This document shows, one piece after another, positions 32,371 to 45,997 of a stretch of DNA of 64,000 nt (position 1 is the first letter of the stretch; each line of letters starts with the position of its first letter). The position numbers and the translations under genes were made by a program. The notes beneath the pieces were generated by a model. That model was not told the DNA's origin, ran no database searches, and saw nothing but the letters and a program-made list of their open reading frames with translations. The stretch is taken from assembly GCF_000315625.1 (NCBI RefSeq), contig NW_005434662.1, positions 675,681 to 739,680 of the forward strand, read 5' to 3'. The DNA comes from Guillardia theta CCMP2712. Taxonomy: Eukaryota > Cryptophyceae > Pyrenomonadales > Geminigeraceae.

Positions 32371-33775
32371 ATGATCAGTGTCCCACAACTGCTCGCTGCC
32401 ATCATGGGCGTTGGGGTGGCGCTGGGCGCAGGAGGAGCGATGCTAGTGATGTCGACCAGTAGGAAGAAGAGGTTAGTATGCTGTGCAGACTATGATGATG
32501 TGCGGGAAGTCCCGTCTCGAGGGACGGGAAAGGATGACCCCATTAGTAGTGACGGGGCGATGGCAGGAGGAGGCTGAGGCTTGTGAGGCTTCCTGATGCA
32601 GAAGGGAAATCCTATGCTATAGATCCCTCATCGCCTGATATTCGAAAGATAACAAAGGTTTCTATTTTCTGTCCCTATCTCCCACTAATCGCTTCAAGGC
32701 CTTCCGGTGGTACTCTCCCCAGTTTTCACCCAAAGAAGTGCCGAGGTTCTACGACCTGTCAAGTATAACTGAGGTACGCAAGACACTCCACGTGAATCGA
32801 GTGTCGGCACTGATTTGAGGTTAGAACCCGACGGCTTTCCGAGATGTATGAGCAGAAAATACTATGCCGGTGCCACTGTGAACTGTGTTCCGCACAGGTG
32901 ATAGACATTCTCGTCTCTCGATACTCTGCTCCTTCGTCCAAGCCAACTCACGTTGTAGCCTTCGATGCAAGGTCAGCCCGATCTCCTGTGCTGTCTATCT
33001 AATCATGCCCACCTCAGGGGGTTTGCGATCGGGGCACCTCTTGCTGTTCAACTGGGAGTTCCACTTGTGCTCCTGAGGAAATCCTCCAAGAATCCAGGTG
33101 ACCTCGTCCTCTTCTGAAGCTTGTCCGTCGCCCGCAAGCTCGTCCCGTGATCTCCGCTCAGGGATCCTCGTCCAGAGCGAAGGATACACCAAGGAGTACA
33201 AGGAGGATCATGATGAGCGCATGTGCCTGCGTATCGGTGAGTCTGCAGCCTCCTCCCACTGCTGTGATCCGCATTGATTGACCTGCTCCAGATGCGCTGA
33301 AACCCGGGGACAGCGTCATTCTTGTGGATGATCTGCTGGCTACAGGAGGGACTGTCACCGCAGGACTGGAGCTCGTCTGCAATCTTGGGGCTACCGTCCT
33401 GGAAGTATGCTTGATCCCCTAGGAACCCGTAGTGAGATTCAGCTTGACAGGTCTGCTGTATCCTGATCTTGTCAAGCTTCAACCCCGTCTCGCGTATCCG
33501 AGCTTCGCACGGTCCGGAGCGTCAGAAGCTCTTTGGAAGGGTCTGACGAGCTGATGTCGCAGACGGGAGGTTCAAAGACGTTTCAGTCTTCTCCATCATT
33601 GAGGACTCATCCATACCGCCCATCAACTGTAGAGACCCTGTGAATTGGAAGGTAATTCTTTGTCCTGCCTTCTGACTGGTGTCTGAACAAGGCTTCAAAC
33701 TTTTCTCAGGAGCGCAGGAGGATTATCGACGGCGAGCGAACAGATTTCATCCGTTCTACTTACAACCTCTCATAG
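32371..33775 (+). CDS. Adenine phosphoribosyltransferase-like protein with N-terminal membrane segment
   Basis: Seven or more exons. The first encodes a hydrophobic segment ([20 protein letters not shown]) followed by a basic STSRKKR, and splices to [20 protein letters not shown]. Then come [20 protein letters not shown], the core [40 protein letters not shown] with LRKSSKNP, and the PRPP-binding loop [20 protein letters not shown] near 33318-33377. The end is [20 protein letters not shown] and a TAG at 33773-33775. Order and motifs fit APRT (adenine + PRPP to AMP), most like the longer protist type with FYDlsslTe. The N-terminal segment could be a membrane anchor or a signal for an internal compartment, which is unusual for this normally soluble enzyme. 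The exon near 33120-33240 is not fully resolved. Confidence 0.75.
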
Positions 33776-33917
33776 CTTTATTAGTCTGCACATGATCTTC
33801 TTCAATATTCTTAGCTCACACGACCGTTCTCTCAACGAAACACCCACCTTGAGAACCGCTCCTTCGCATCTGCAACATGAACGGGATAAATGATAAATCC
33901 GCTCCGCTGCTGCAGGC

Positions 33918-35656
33918 TCAGGCGAGGATTTGAATCATTTCCTTATGGAAACACCAGTGGATAACAGCGCAGGAGATTCCGATAAAAACTGCGGCTATGG
34001 CCACGATCGCTACCTTGGAGAATCTCTCCACAGTGTCGTTCTCCTCCCTGATCTCCTTGTCCTCCTTAGAGAATTCGTGCTTGGGGTTGTTGCAGTCGAC
34101 GAAGGAATCCTCGAGAACGCAAGGAGCGATCCCTTGCTTCCTCTTGACGACTGAGCTATGTGGAGTTGAGGGCTGACCTTGCACCTGCTTGGGGGAGGAA
34201 AACATATCCTCCTCAGGTTGCCCAATACGTGGTTCGCAGCCAGCCACTGTGAAAAGTTTCGAGTCAGCGGGGTTGTTGTGGCGTCTTCCATGAAAGCATC
34301 TCACCTCTCGACGACGTCTTGGTCTGAGACTTTTCGAGCTGCTCCCTCTTGTACTTCAAGAACCTTTCTTTGATCTCTTGCGTCTTCCTCGAGGATTCAA
34401 GCAGCACGCTCTTCTCATATGGGACCTGATCGAAATTCCTGTCAACCTTGCCAAGAGGGTTGAAAGTACTCGCTACCTCAACCGAGTTCGTAGGCGTCTT
34501 CTCAGCTGATGATTGAAGCTCACAAGGCGAGTCGTTTGTAGTGCAGCCCTTGACTCCAGATGGTGTAACCACCACCTCCTCATTCCCGGTCCCAACACCC
34601 CCTGCCTGCTCCTGCAATTGCACGACAGCGGTCAAGGGATTTGCAGTAGGCTCGAGATCTACAACACAAACCTCTTGCAGGAGTTCGTTTGCGTCCTCTG
34701 GCTGGGGGAGACGTCAACCACCAGCAGCGTGGGACCCACAGATTCCTTACCTCGAATTTCACACTTGCAGGAGAACGGCAGGTCTTCTCCTCGTTGGCAG
34801 GCTCAAACTCTTCTCTTTCCAGCGATCGCGCAGTCTCAACAGTTTCTCCTCCTTCTTTGTCGGCATTGTTGGGCGACGGCGAAGATGCACTTTTAGGAGG
34901 GCTGTCAACTTTTTGTGAAGAAATTTGAGGGAGCGGTTCTATCTCCCGCCTCGGCGCCGTCGGTTCGCTCTTGGCTGGCTTGATAGGAGGAGAGATTGAC
35001 TTTGGGCCAGAGAAGCTCTTCGGGCTTATCTTTCCCTGAATTTTCTTAGAAGCACTGTCGAATCTCTTCTTGTTGAGCGAGCTAGCAGCCTTAATCTTTG
35101 ATAGCGGCTTCTCCTCGCTCTCTTTCGGGTTCGGCGTCGTAGAGCTGCTCGTCAGCTGCTCTTTCGGGAACAACGTTGGTATCTTCGACTTTACCGTGTC
35201 TTTGCTGTTGGTGACGCCCTTGCAAGCAGCACTGTCTCTCCTCTGCGATGTGCTCTGCTGGTCGTGCCCGATCTGGTTCCGCTGTGCGCAAACGGAGTCA
35301 AAATTCAGCGTTGTCGGTGAGAAGTCGTCATGGTCGAAGTTGATGTCTTCGAGCCCATGCAGCTCTGCCGTGTTGGGGGAAAGATTCTGGCAGCTGCCTG
35401 CTGTAGATGCAGGGAGGTTCTGACCCTTCGAGGGGGATACCTTGTCCAGCTCCAGTCGCCTGGGCGACGGCAATTCCACCGCCATCTCCTCGTTTTGGAA
35501 GCTCTGCATCCTCAACAGCTCTTGAGTGTTGGGCGAGATGCTGCCCTTGGATCCTTGCTGGTCCTTTGTCTCGCTCGTGCTGCTCCTCTTCATAGATTCC
35601 CCGTCTGCAGGCAGGCTAGAGTTGGTACGATCCCGCAGAAACGACTTGAGGTGCAT
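33918..35656 (-). CDS. Disordered protein with C-terminal transmembrane anchor
   Basis: The start is ATG 35656 (MHLKSFLRDRTNSSLPADGE). The first long exon (35656 to about 34765) is Ser/Pro/Lys/Glu-rich with no folded domain (repeated SPN, SSP, PPK). Later exons include a short helix (IKERFLKYKREQLEKSQTK, near 34330-34380). The final exon ends with a single hydrophobic helix (VAIVAIAAVFIGISCAVIHW) and a short tail CFHKEMIQILA (stop at 33918). This is the topology of a tail-anchored protein with a long cytosolic disordered domain. The family is not recognised. Confidence 0.6.
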
Positions 35657-36520
35657 CTTGACTGATGTCTAGGCCCGTCCTCTAACTGACTCCTCTTCCT
35701 TTCTCTTCCTCCTCGTGTCAGGCTCTTCCTCCCTTGACCCGCTCCTCTTCGCTCCAGCCGCCTCCCTCCCCTCGCTCACTGACGGTGCTCGTTGATGAGT
35801 CCCAAGAATTCAAAAAGGCGTGCAAAACGCCGGGATCAACTCCTTTACTCAAAGTTAAGTTAAAAATCAATACGAGGACAATCAACTACTTCAAATGCCG
35901 GGCGGCGCCCCCATCCCGGAACGCCGGGTCCCCCTGGCACCGTGACCGTCGTCACCCGGGCCAGTGCCAGCCAGACTCGGCGGTGAGACAGGCTCTCACC
36001 CCGGGCCCCGGGCCCGACCGTACGCGGCCCGGGCCCGGCCGGTACTAGCCTGAGTCCGAGTCAGCCCGAGTCTGCCGCCCGGCCCTGGCGCGGCGGACTC
36101 CGATCGGACCGGACGCCGCGGGGCCTGCCCGGCCGGCGGCGGCCGGCCGGGCCGGGCAGCCGCCCGGGACCGTACGCCGACGGTGGGCCATTGCAGTACG
36201 GTCAGGCCCGGGTGCAGTGCCACGCACGGAGCCTCGGAGTATGGCCCGGGTGCCCGGCACTGAGGCTGGCCCGCCGGGAGGGCCCGCCCACCGTCCGGGT
36301 GCCCGCCCGGTCACTGGGTTGCTCGGAAACTTGTGAACCGTGAGCCTGTGTGCGAAATCGGAAAATGAACTTGCGGCCTTGTCGGAACTTCACTGAGAGT
36401 CAGTGACCGGGCCGCGCGGCCCGGCCCGGCTCTCGGAGTCCAGAGCCACATGGTCATATCATGGCAGTTGACAAGAACAGTTATTTTGACCGTTACACCT
36501 GCTTCCTCTTCCCAAGCAGC
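35657..36520. repeat. GC-rich GGCCCGG repeat block
   Basis: About 35895-36440 is the largest GC-rich block of the window, built of gcccggg/ccggcc words with recurring gactcc, gagtccgagtc and cagtacggtc units. It is framed by the 20-mer tttactcaaagttaagttaa (35844-35863, also at 22153) on the left and the ATP12 gene on the right. It belongs to the same family as the blocks at 1.6, 40.1 and 43.0 kb. ORFs across it are artefacts. Confidence 0.65.
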
Positions 36521-37966
36521 ATGCGCGTGTCCCTGCGCTGGCTGTCTGCACATGCTGTGCGGCTGCGCCAGTCGGTGAAGCCGAACAACACTGCCTCCTC
36601 CACTTGCCCCTCCTTCTCCTCCTCCTCTCGATGTGCAACTTACTCTCCTCCCCAGTCCCCCTCTTCATCAGCCCTCCCTCCCTTCACATTGGTTCGCTGT
36701 GCCGTCCCCACGTTGGGGCGCAGGCTTGTACAGTCTCGCTTGCAAGGCCATCGCCTTGCTTCGTCTAGTTCAGCTGCAGAACGGGAGCCTACATCTGAAG
36801 AGAAAGCAAACATGAAGAAGGAGGAGATGAAGAAAAAGGACGTCCCCCTTGGCATGCTGAAAGCTGATGGGACAAGCAAGCGCTTTTACAAGCAGGCAGG
36901 TGTGCAGCAGGTGAAGCAAGATTGCCCTCGGACTGGAATGCTCAGAACAATGTGGTCGTTGACGTTGGATGGTCGTGGTGTTCGTACACCTGCAAACAAG
37001 CTACTCACCGTGCCCACCAAGGACATGGCCATGGTTGGAGATTTTCTGTCTATCTTGTTCTGGTTGCTGGTGACGTTGATATGAAGGCAATTGCCATGGA
37101 GTTTGATGTCCAGGACCTGAACATTCTTCCATATACAATGCCTCTTGTACGGTGGCTCTTTCACCCCTGATGGTTGCTGATTTCGCATGCCAGACCACCC
37201 TGGCTACAACGTCCATTGACCAGATCTCGCGCTCGGATGTTCGGCAGAGCACGTAAGACATGAGGAGAACCATGTGTATCTTGTACAGAGGGCTGAAAGG
37301 ACACGTGACAGCATAACCTCATTGCTTCGTCAGTTCCGAAACGACCTACTTACCCTCCGAAGGTGCCGTGATTTGCGCTCCTACTACCCTTCGAGCTAAG
37401 CTGACGCGTCGGCAGTAACGATCCTCCCGACCTTGTAGAGAAGGAGGAGAAGATCTGGGGCAGAATTTGTGATTGGGCAGAGAGTCATTACAAGTTCAAG
37501 GTGGGCTCTGCGATCGAGGGGAAGGTTTCACTGACTTGTCAGCAGCTGGTGATCAGCCATGAATGGCTCCAAACAGAGCAGCCCGACGATATCATGAGCA
37601 CTGTGCGAGATGACCTCCTAGGTCGATCTGACTGGAGATTGACTGTGATTGATCAAGTGAGAGACGTTTGCCAGTCGATCGCCCTGCCTGACGTTTACGG
37701 TTCAGGTCGCGGGGTCCACGGGCTCCTTGATGCTCTCCTTGGCTCTCTCCCAGGGCTTCCTTAATGCAGATGAGGCGATGAAGGTTGGAGATCGCATGAG
37801 CTCTCCGTCTATCTCAACATTCATTGTCTCTTGACTTGTTGTGAAGGCCGCTCGTCTGAGTGAAGATTACAACGTTGAGCGATGGGGAATGGTGATGAAC
37901 AGCGGTATGGGCGGACATGATATCGATGCTGCAGACATGCGTTCGAGGTTTGTCCTGCTTGCATGA
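36521..37966 (+). CDS. ATP12: Mitochondrial F1-ATPase assembly chaperone ATP12
   Basis: The preferred start is ATG 36521 (MRVSLRWLSAHAVRLRQS), an Arg/Ser-rich presequence; an in-frame ATG at 36461 is less leader-like. Family landmarks follow in order over many small exons: KRFYKQAGVQQV, LDGRGVRTPANKLLTVPTKD, AIAMEFDVQDLNILPYTMPL, TTLATTSIDQISRSDVRQST, PDLVEKEEKIWGRICDWAES, and AARLSEDYNVERWGMVMNSG. The protein ends GGHDIDAADMRSRFVLLA (TGA 37964-37966). ATP12 binds the F1 alpha subunit before hexamer assembly. The exons near 37310-37370 and 37500-37760 are less certain. Confidence 0.9.
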
Positions 37967-38232
37967 TTTCCCTGATGTGACACTTATGGCAGGCTTGCAG
38001 CGGCATGGCTTTACAACCGGCTCTTGCCAACTGAGTATCGCTAAATCACAAGGAACAGAAGATCGGATGATGCACTTAGTCACAAGTGGACGGATGACTA
38101 GGGAATATCCACAATGGTAAGAAACACGTATGTGGAAATCACTGAGAACGCCTTCACGCCCATCGTTCACATCGGATGCTGCGACAATGTTCGAACCTTG
38201 CTCAAATGCTGTATTGCTTACATGGCACCATT

Positions 38233-39883
38233 TTACATGCTCTTTGCTGTTAGCCAACCCAAGAGTTTCTCATTGAACAACTGCGGCACTTCATCATGAG
38301 GGCAGTGCCCAGCCTTCAAGCCAATGTACTCGGCAGAGGGCATGAGCTGTAGTGTTCTGTCTGCCCTTGACTTGGTTATCCATGGATCGTTCTCGCCCCA
38401 TAGAAGCAAAGTAGGAATCTTCCTCGCCTCCACGAAATTCGAGAGAGTGTTGACCGTCACATATCTCTTGCCTCCCCTTCCTCCGATGGTCGTCTGGAAG
38501 AAGACTTCAAAGGCATTGGGTTGGAGAGCTGGCCTCTTGATCAGATCAACGAGATCGTCATCGATCCTCGACTTGTCATCAGTGTAGACCAGCGCCAGTG
38601 TGGATGCTATCCTTGCCTCTCTCGTCAGGAGGAATCCTCCAAAGGAGATCATGCTGAGCCACGAGTCAAGTTAGGCCTCGCAGAATCAGTTCTCTCACCG
38701 CTTGATCAGCTCTTGCACACGATCCACCAGCGTGTATGGAGGCGCAGGAGCATCCATCTCTGAGAGGATGCTGTCCTGCGGGAGACCCGCGTACGGCTCG
38801 ACATTTCCATCTTCTGCCAGGGGGCCTGCGGAGTTCACCAGCACAAGGCCCCCGATGCCTTCAGCCGACCCGAGCCCTTGGAAGGCGAGATCAGCACACC
38901 GCACGGTCACTGGCGCCTGCATTACCTGCTGCCAACATGGCGGAATATCCTCCCAGAGAGTTTCCAGCCAAGATGACTTGCTTGCTGAAGGAAGCAGGAA
39001 GGATCACTTCCTTGATGAAATCGCAGATCTGCGCAGCCCAGACGTGCCCCCCCCACACATTGAACTGCAGTCAAGGTGAGCATGGCTACAGCTGACGCGT
39101 CTGTGCTTGCAAGCATGAAACAGGGAACTCACCCCGGTAGGAACGTCAGGCTGCTCAGAGAAGCCAAACCCGAGAAGGTCGATGGCATACACCGGCCTGT
39201 CGGCCGCGAGCTGCTCCACGTTGTCTCTCCAGTGCTGATGACCAACAGCTCGTCACTTCACACATATCCAAGTCATTCACATCACTTCGATCGATGCTCC
39301 AAAGCCATGGATGAGCAGGATGGGGTTCTTCTTTCCCTCCGGGTTGACGCTCGCATACCTGGCCTTGCGATCACACCAACGATCTTCCGGAGCTTTAACA
39401 AATATGACCTGACCCTCATTGTCTTCCATTGCCAGAACTGGCCTTCTCTCCACTACACCAAACCAAGAACAAGGTTCAGATGCAAGGAAATGCTGAGAGC
39501 CAGCATGATCGCACCTTTTGCACTGGCTGCGTTGTCGTGACTGTTGTGGCGCCCTCAACCGACGTCTCTGCAGGTTTTGCAGACATCTGACCAATGAGGG
39601 ACGAGATTCTTCCACTTCTCAGAAGTTTTCGCACTTCTTCATCACAACTTCTTCCAAAGCTTCGGCAGTGTCTGCCATGGATGGTAGGTGCAACGCGTGC
39701 TTTGGTAGTGAGGGGAGAAGGCCTGACGGTGCTGCTGCGAAGCTTGCTCATCTCAGGAAGCTTCGATGAAGCGGAGGAAGAGAGCGGAGAAGCAGAGAAG
39801 GAAGTTGCAGATGTGGATGGACCGAGCATGAAGGCCATGGAGGCCGGCGGAAGGCTGAGAAGCAGCACAAGCGCCGCCGCCAT
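38233..39883 (-). CDS. Plastid-targeted alpha/beta-hydrolase, pheophytinase-like
   Basis: The start is ATG 39883. The leader AAALVLLLSLPPASMA is a signal peptide, followed by FMLGPSTSATSFSASPLSSS, a Phe-led Ser-rich transit peptide as in cryptophyte plastid import. The mature protein has NPILLIHGFGASIE (oxyanion loop), WRDNVEQLAADRPVYAIDLL with GFGFSEQP, and the nucleophile elbow VILAGNSLGGYSAMLAA (near 38950). The acid is in LLLWGENDPWITKSRADR and the histidine in AGHCPHDEVPQLF. The end TAKSM lies at 38233. GNSLGG plus GHCPHDE is typical of plant and algal plastid hydrolases such as pheophytinase and chlorophyll dephytylase relatives; the substrate is inferred. It converges on ATP12. Confidence 0.85.
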
Positions 39884-40244
39884 CGCCAGTGAGCTGCTTT
39901 ATGAGTTCTATGGGGATGAGGGTCAGGATTTCAGCACTACCGGTAGTTTTCTGTGTGAAATTTGGCTAAGAGGGAGGGGTGGCGACGAATAGTCCAAGTT
40001 TTGAGTAATAATATTTCGGGACGCAAGTTTTCAGGGACCGGCGACATCCAGTAGGGGTCCTAGAGACAGAAGTTGCCTTGGAAGAGTGGGGTAGGGGTGC
40101 TGGAAAGCTACTGAGTCAACTGCCGCAGTGCCACGCCGGGCCCGGCCCGGGCCGGCCCGGTCGGAACCGGGCCGGGCCGCTAGGAGTGGCTCGCCGAGAG
40201 AGTTCTGACGGACCTGGTGAGTCACGTTCCGAGTCTCAATTTCA
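39884..40244. repeat. Intergenic with GC-rich GGCCCGG block
   Basis: The block at 40128-40190 (cgggcccggcccgggccggc) belongs to the same family as that at 35.9 kb. It is preceded by gtaggggtcc and ggggtaggggtgc words (40050-40100). It separates the convergent/tandem 3' and 5' ends of the hydrolase and GMD genes. Confidence 0.55.
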
Positions 40245-42500
<2,256 letters not shown>

Positions 42501-43130
42501 AACCTACAGCTCTCCTCTAACTTACCCCCACCCCTGCAGAGCACCCCCCCCTACCCCCACAACCCCCTCCCACCTGCCTGACCGTACACAGAGAAAGGTT
42601 CCATACACAGGTGGATTCATCACCTACCCAAGGGGCTGATTAGTAAGCTCCAAGAACCGGTACTTGGAAAATCGTGCTACCCCCACCCCTAGTTTACCAA
42701 TGGCCACCTGCACTTGAACCACCCCTGTGAGGACCCGTGCAGCAGCTATGAGATTGAGGGGAAGCAGATCTCTTGATGTAGGGGTAGCATATCGACTGAA
42801 GCTGTGGAGGGTGGGGTGAAAAGTTAAAATACCGGTACCATTTCCACTGTCTGAGGTAAATGATGCCGGTGGGTGGAGCAATTTGTGGAGTCATTGTGGG
42901 GTGGGTGGTAAGGGAGGGTCATGGGGGTAGGTGAAGCTGCTGGGCCACGTCATTTGCAATCGAAACTTATCCACATCCCCACTCACACCCAGCATTTTTG
43001 AAAAAATGACCCACTGAGGCGGACTAAGTCGGACTCAGCCCGCCGGGCGGCCGGCCGGAGGCGCCGCACTGAAGGCCCGGCCGTGGCTGGTGACACGTGC
43101 GACCTTGGACCCTGTTGGCTAAGTGACACA
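42501..43130. other. Intergenic; CCCTACCCC words and GC-rich patch
   Basis: Words such as ccccccctacccccac, gctacccccacccctag and ggtggggtg are dense at 42530-42930. A GC-rich patch (43015-43085, with cggactaagtcggactcagc and gggcggccggccgg) follows. No gene is supported. Confidence 0.5.
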
Positions 43131-43168
43131 TGGGTCGAATTCGGCCCACGTGGGCCGAATTCGACCCA
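43131..43168. repeat. 38-bp perfect palindrome
   Basis: The left arm tgggtcgaattcggcccac is followed with no spacer by its exact reverse complement. It lies 12 bp left of the 13-mer ccctcatacagca and 53 bp left of a short ORF at 43221. The related island at 22.2 kb has a weaker ggggccc-type symmetry at the matching position. Confidence 0.97.
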
Positions 43169-43220
43169 CGGCTTTTTGCCCCTCATACAGCACCCTTTGT
43201 GCGCTGGTCTCAACGAAAAA

Positions 43221-43352
43221 ATGGCAGGGAAGGATAGAAGAGGACAAGCGCTTTCAGGGGCTGCAAACGCCATTCTGTTTCATGCATCCGTTGAGATTCT
43301 ACAAGCTTCCAAAGTGAAGGCTTTCCAACAAAATTGCATGTTTTGTTCATGA
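43221..43352 (+). CDS. Short orphan ORF, probably truncated repeat protein
   Basis: A 43-aa ORF, MAGKDRRGQALSGAANAILF, ending QQNCMFCS. Its start and upstream 13-mer resemble those of the 166-aa ORF at 22277. It may be a truncated copy of the same repeat-borne ORF. Whether either is translated is unknown. Confidence 0.25.
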   Translation: MAGKDRRGQALSGAANAILFHASVEILQASKVKAFQQNCMFCS

Positions 43353-45997
43353 TCGTTGAAATTTCCATCCAATTATTCTGTGTTGCTGTTGCGTCCGCGG
43401 TGCGCGATTTCGCTTGATTCTTTCGTAATAGTTCAGATAGAAGACCATCCTGACTAGTCAAGATCAGTTTTCAATCTTTCGGCTGATTTCAATAACTCAA
43501 TTTCCACTGAAATGACGAAAATTACAGAATACGACAATTTTGAGGTTTGTAAGTTGTGGCATTCACATGTGATGATCTCCGTGAAGCTGGAAATATTATA
43601 GATTGCTTCCTATACATGATAGGCAACCGTTGCATTCGAAATGAGCACCAAAGTTGCCTCAGTTGCGAGGCCAATGCGTCGAATACATATTGGGATGAAT
43701 TTCGTTGGAATGACGTGTGCCTGAAGAATTCTTCGTGGTACATCCACTTCGAGACATGGAAACATCGCTGAACAGTAGTGAACCCTATTGACCAACATAT
43801 CCATTAACAATACAAAGCGTATTCAAGCTGGATCTTCGCATGTCTGTGTTTTTTTTCCATAATTTTCTTCGTGCCGTATTTCAAGTTTGGTATTCTGATA
43901 GAAATTGCACGCGGAAGAACATGGTCTACGAAGTCGTTCTCTTCTGGGTTAAGGAATGGTCACAATTCCACATCTTTACATGTATCTTGCATAGTTCATG
44001 CATAGAGTTTTGAGTACTTGATGGGCCCTGATGACAGTTGCTTCATTGCTACTCATCCGAAGCCACCACTCATCAGACGGATGTTGGAGCTGGCTGTTTC
44101 ATGTCTGTTTCACGCAAGTAGCGCCTCAAACTGTTTCCACGTGAAATGTTCTTCGTAATCGCATGTTATTCGTCTTCATTAGTCACTTTTTCTAGCATTT
44201 CGTTGGAGAAAACTGTGAAAAAATGGTTCGTCGATTGTGTCGTTCAGAAATATTTTTCACATTTTTTCCTTCCAAACAGGGTAAAACATCACCTAGAACG
44301 TTTAAGAATCATCGTGCAGGGGAAAATAATCCTGCTGAGTGTTGGAGAAAGGCCTAAAGACTCATTTGCAAAGTGAACAGACACGGTATGAATCGCTATG
44401 CACCAGCACGAGAGAAACATGTGAGTACAAGATTGACGCCGGAACAGATGATTTGAAGACACCACAGCACAAGATCTCGTCATCCTTATGTGATCACGAG
44501 ACGCAGGACATGCTGAAAGACTGACATGAGATTGCTCACAGCTTCAAGATGTGCGGATAACAGTGGGAGATGTCATATTCCATGCGGAGTGGTTGTCTGC
44601 ATCAACTTCAATTTCACAGTTGAGGAGGTGAATTAATGGCAAAGAAGCTGCTCTGAGAAAGAAAAGGGACTTGGATGTGATGAATATCATCAAGATGCAC
44701 GATGGAAGTGAAGAGTTACAAGGTTTAGTGTAGGTATGAAGGAGATGGTAAGGAAAGTGATTGGGATACCTCATACCGAAATGTTGATAAGCACTGAAAC
44801 AATTTCAAGCGTGGAAGGGGCCTATCTCGACTGAGAAGCAAGACAATCACTCAGAGACATGCAGGTGAATCAGGAGAACCCATTGCAATATCGCAGCAGG
44901 CAAGAGGATGTGAGGAGTTGTGTAGATTCTTGATTCCGTCCACGGTTTTACGACGGAAATGATTTCGCGGAGTGAGCATTCCAAAAATGTTGAGGTCTTT
45001 AACTCGAGGGAGACCAGAGTAGCGTGAACGATAAGACCAGTGATGGATGGAATACTCATTCTCCAAACCTGTAATCAAGTAATGAACGTCCTCCACTGCG
45101 ACAGTTGGGTTTTAAAGAAGACCTAATGACAAAGACACAATTTCGCTCATATCATATTCTGTACATTTGTATTAGAAACTCTTTCCAATTAAGTTGTTGA
45201 ATCAAGATAGATAGTATGATACATAACTCAATGAACATTTTCCTTTGTCTCTGTGATTTTGTACGCAACAGATCGATGAATTTATCGCTAACAACAGCAT
45301 GTTCTCATGATTCATGAAGTGCACCAATGACCCTCCTCATGGAGCATGGCGGCGCGCCATTTCCCGGGAAGGCCAGTACCCCCACCCAGCAATGGCAAGT
45401 AAACACCCTATCTTTGATTTATTCAAAATACCCGTAGTAGGACTACCCCCACCCTTCATTTTCAGGCCCCTCTAAGGCAAAACCATCTGAAAACGGCAAA
45501 AAGGTGCCGAAGGTTTGTGTCACTTTAGAGCCACTGTTTGATGGCTTGTCAAAATGCAGACTGGCCTCTGTAACGGGCGGTTGACTGACCTTCGGGATGA
45601 TCCGGTCCTGCCGCCCGCCATCATGGCATGATGCCAGCCCGCGCTGCGGCCCGGATCGCATCTGAGTCCCTAAAGTGCTGAATCAGTTGTGATGGTGTTC
45701 ATGATGGCCAGTGAGCTGTGAAGCTTCAAGTGTAGGGTGAGCCAGTGGGATTGTATTCAAGTTACAGTACACAGGAAAATTTTTGTTTAGAAGTCAGATT
45801 TCAATGCTCCTGATTGTTCAAACCAATTTTTCCTGCTGTCGAATGACACTGTTCGACAGATATCAGTTCCAGCGATGTCCAGGACCAAGCATGGAACAAC
45901 GCGAAATCTTCTTCCAGATCCAGATCAAGTTAGACTTGTCTGCTTGAATCCGCGCAATAACCTAGAGCATCTGTAGGAGATCGCCCGAGCGGTCAAG
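43353..45997. other. Second low-GC repeat-like island
   Basis: AT-rich, with short ORFs lacking motifs. It shares ccaccactcatca (about 44062) with the 30.6 kb island. The run 45345-45510 (gcgcgccatt, tacccccaccc words, gaaaacggcaaaaa) parallels 24360-24560. From about 45700 the composition returns towards the genic average. No gene is supported. Confidence 0.45.

Noticed and set aside
36045-36314. ORFs over the GC-rich block (Arg/Pro/Gly-rich)
   Set aside because: Frames are open because the block lacks A/T-rich stop codons; there is no conserved motif.
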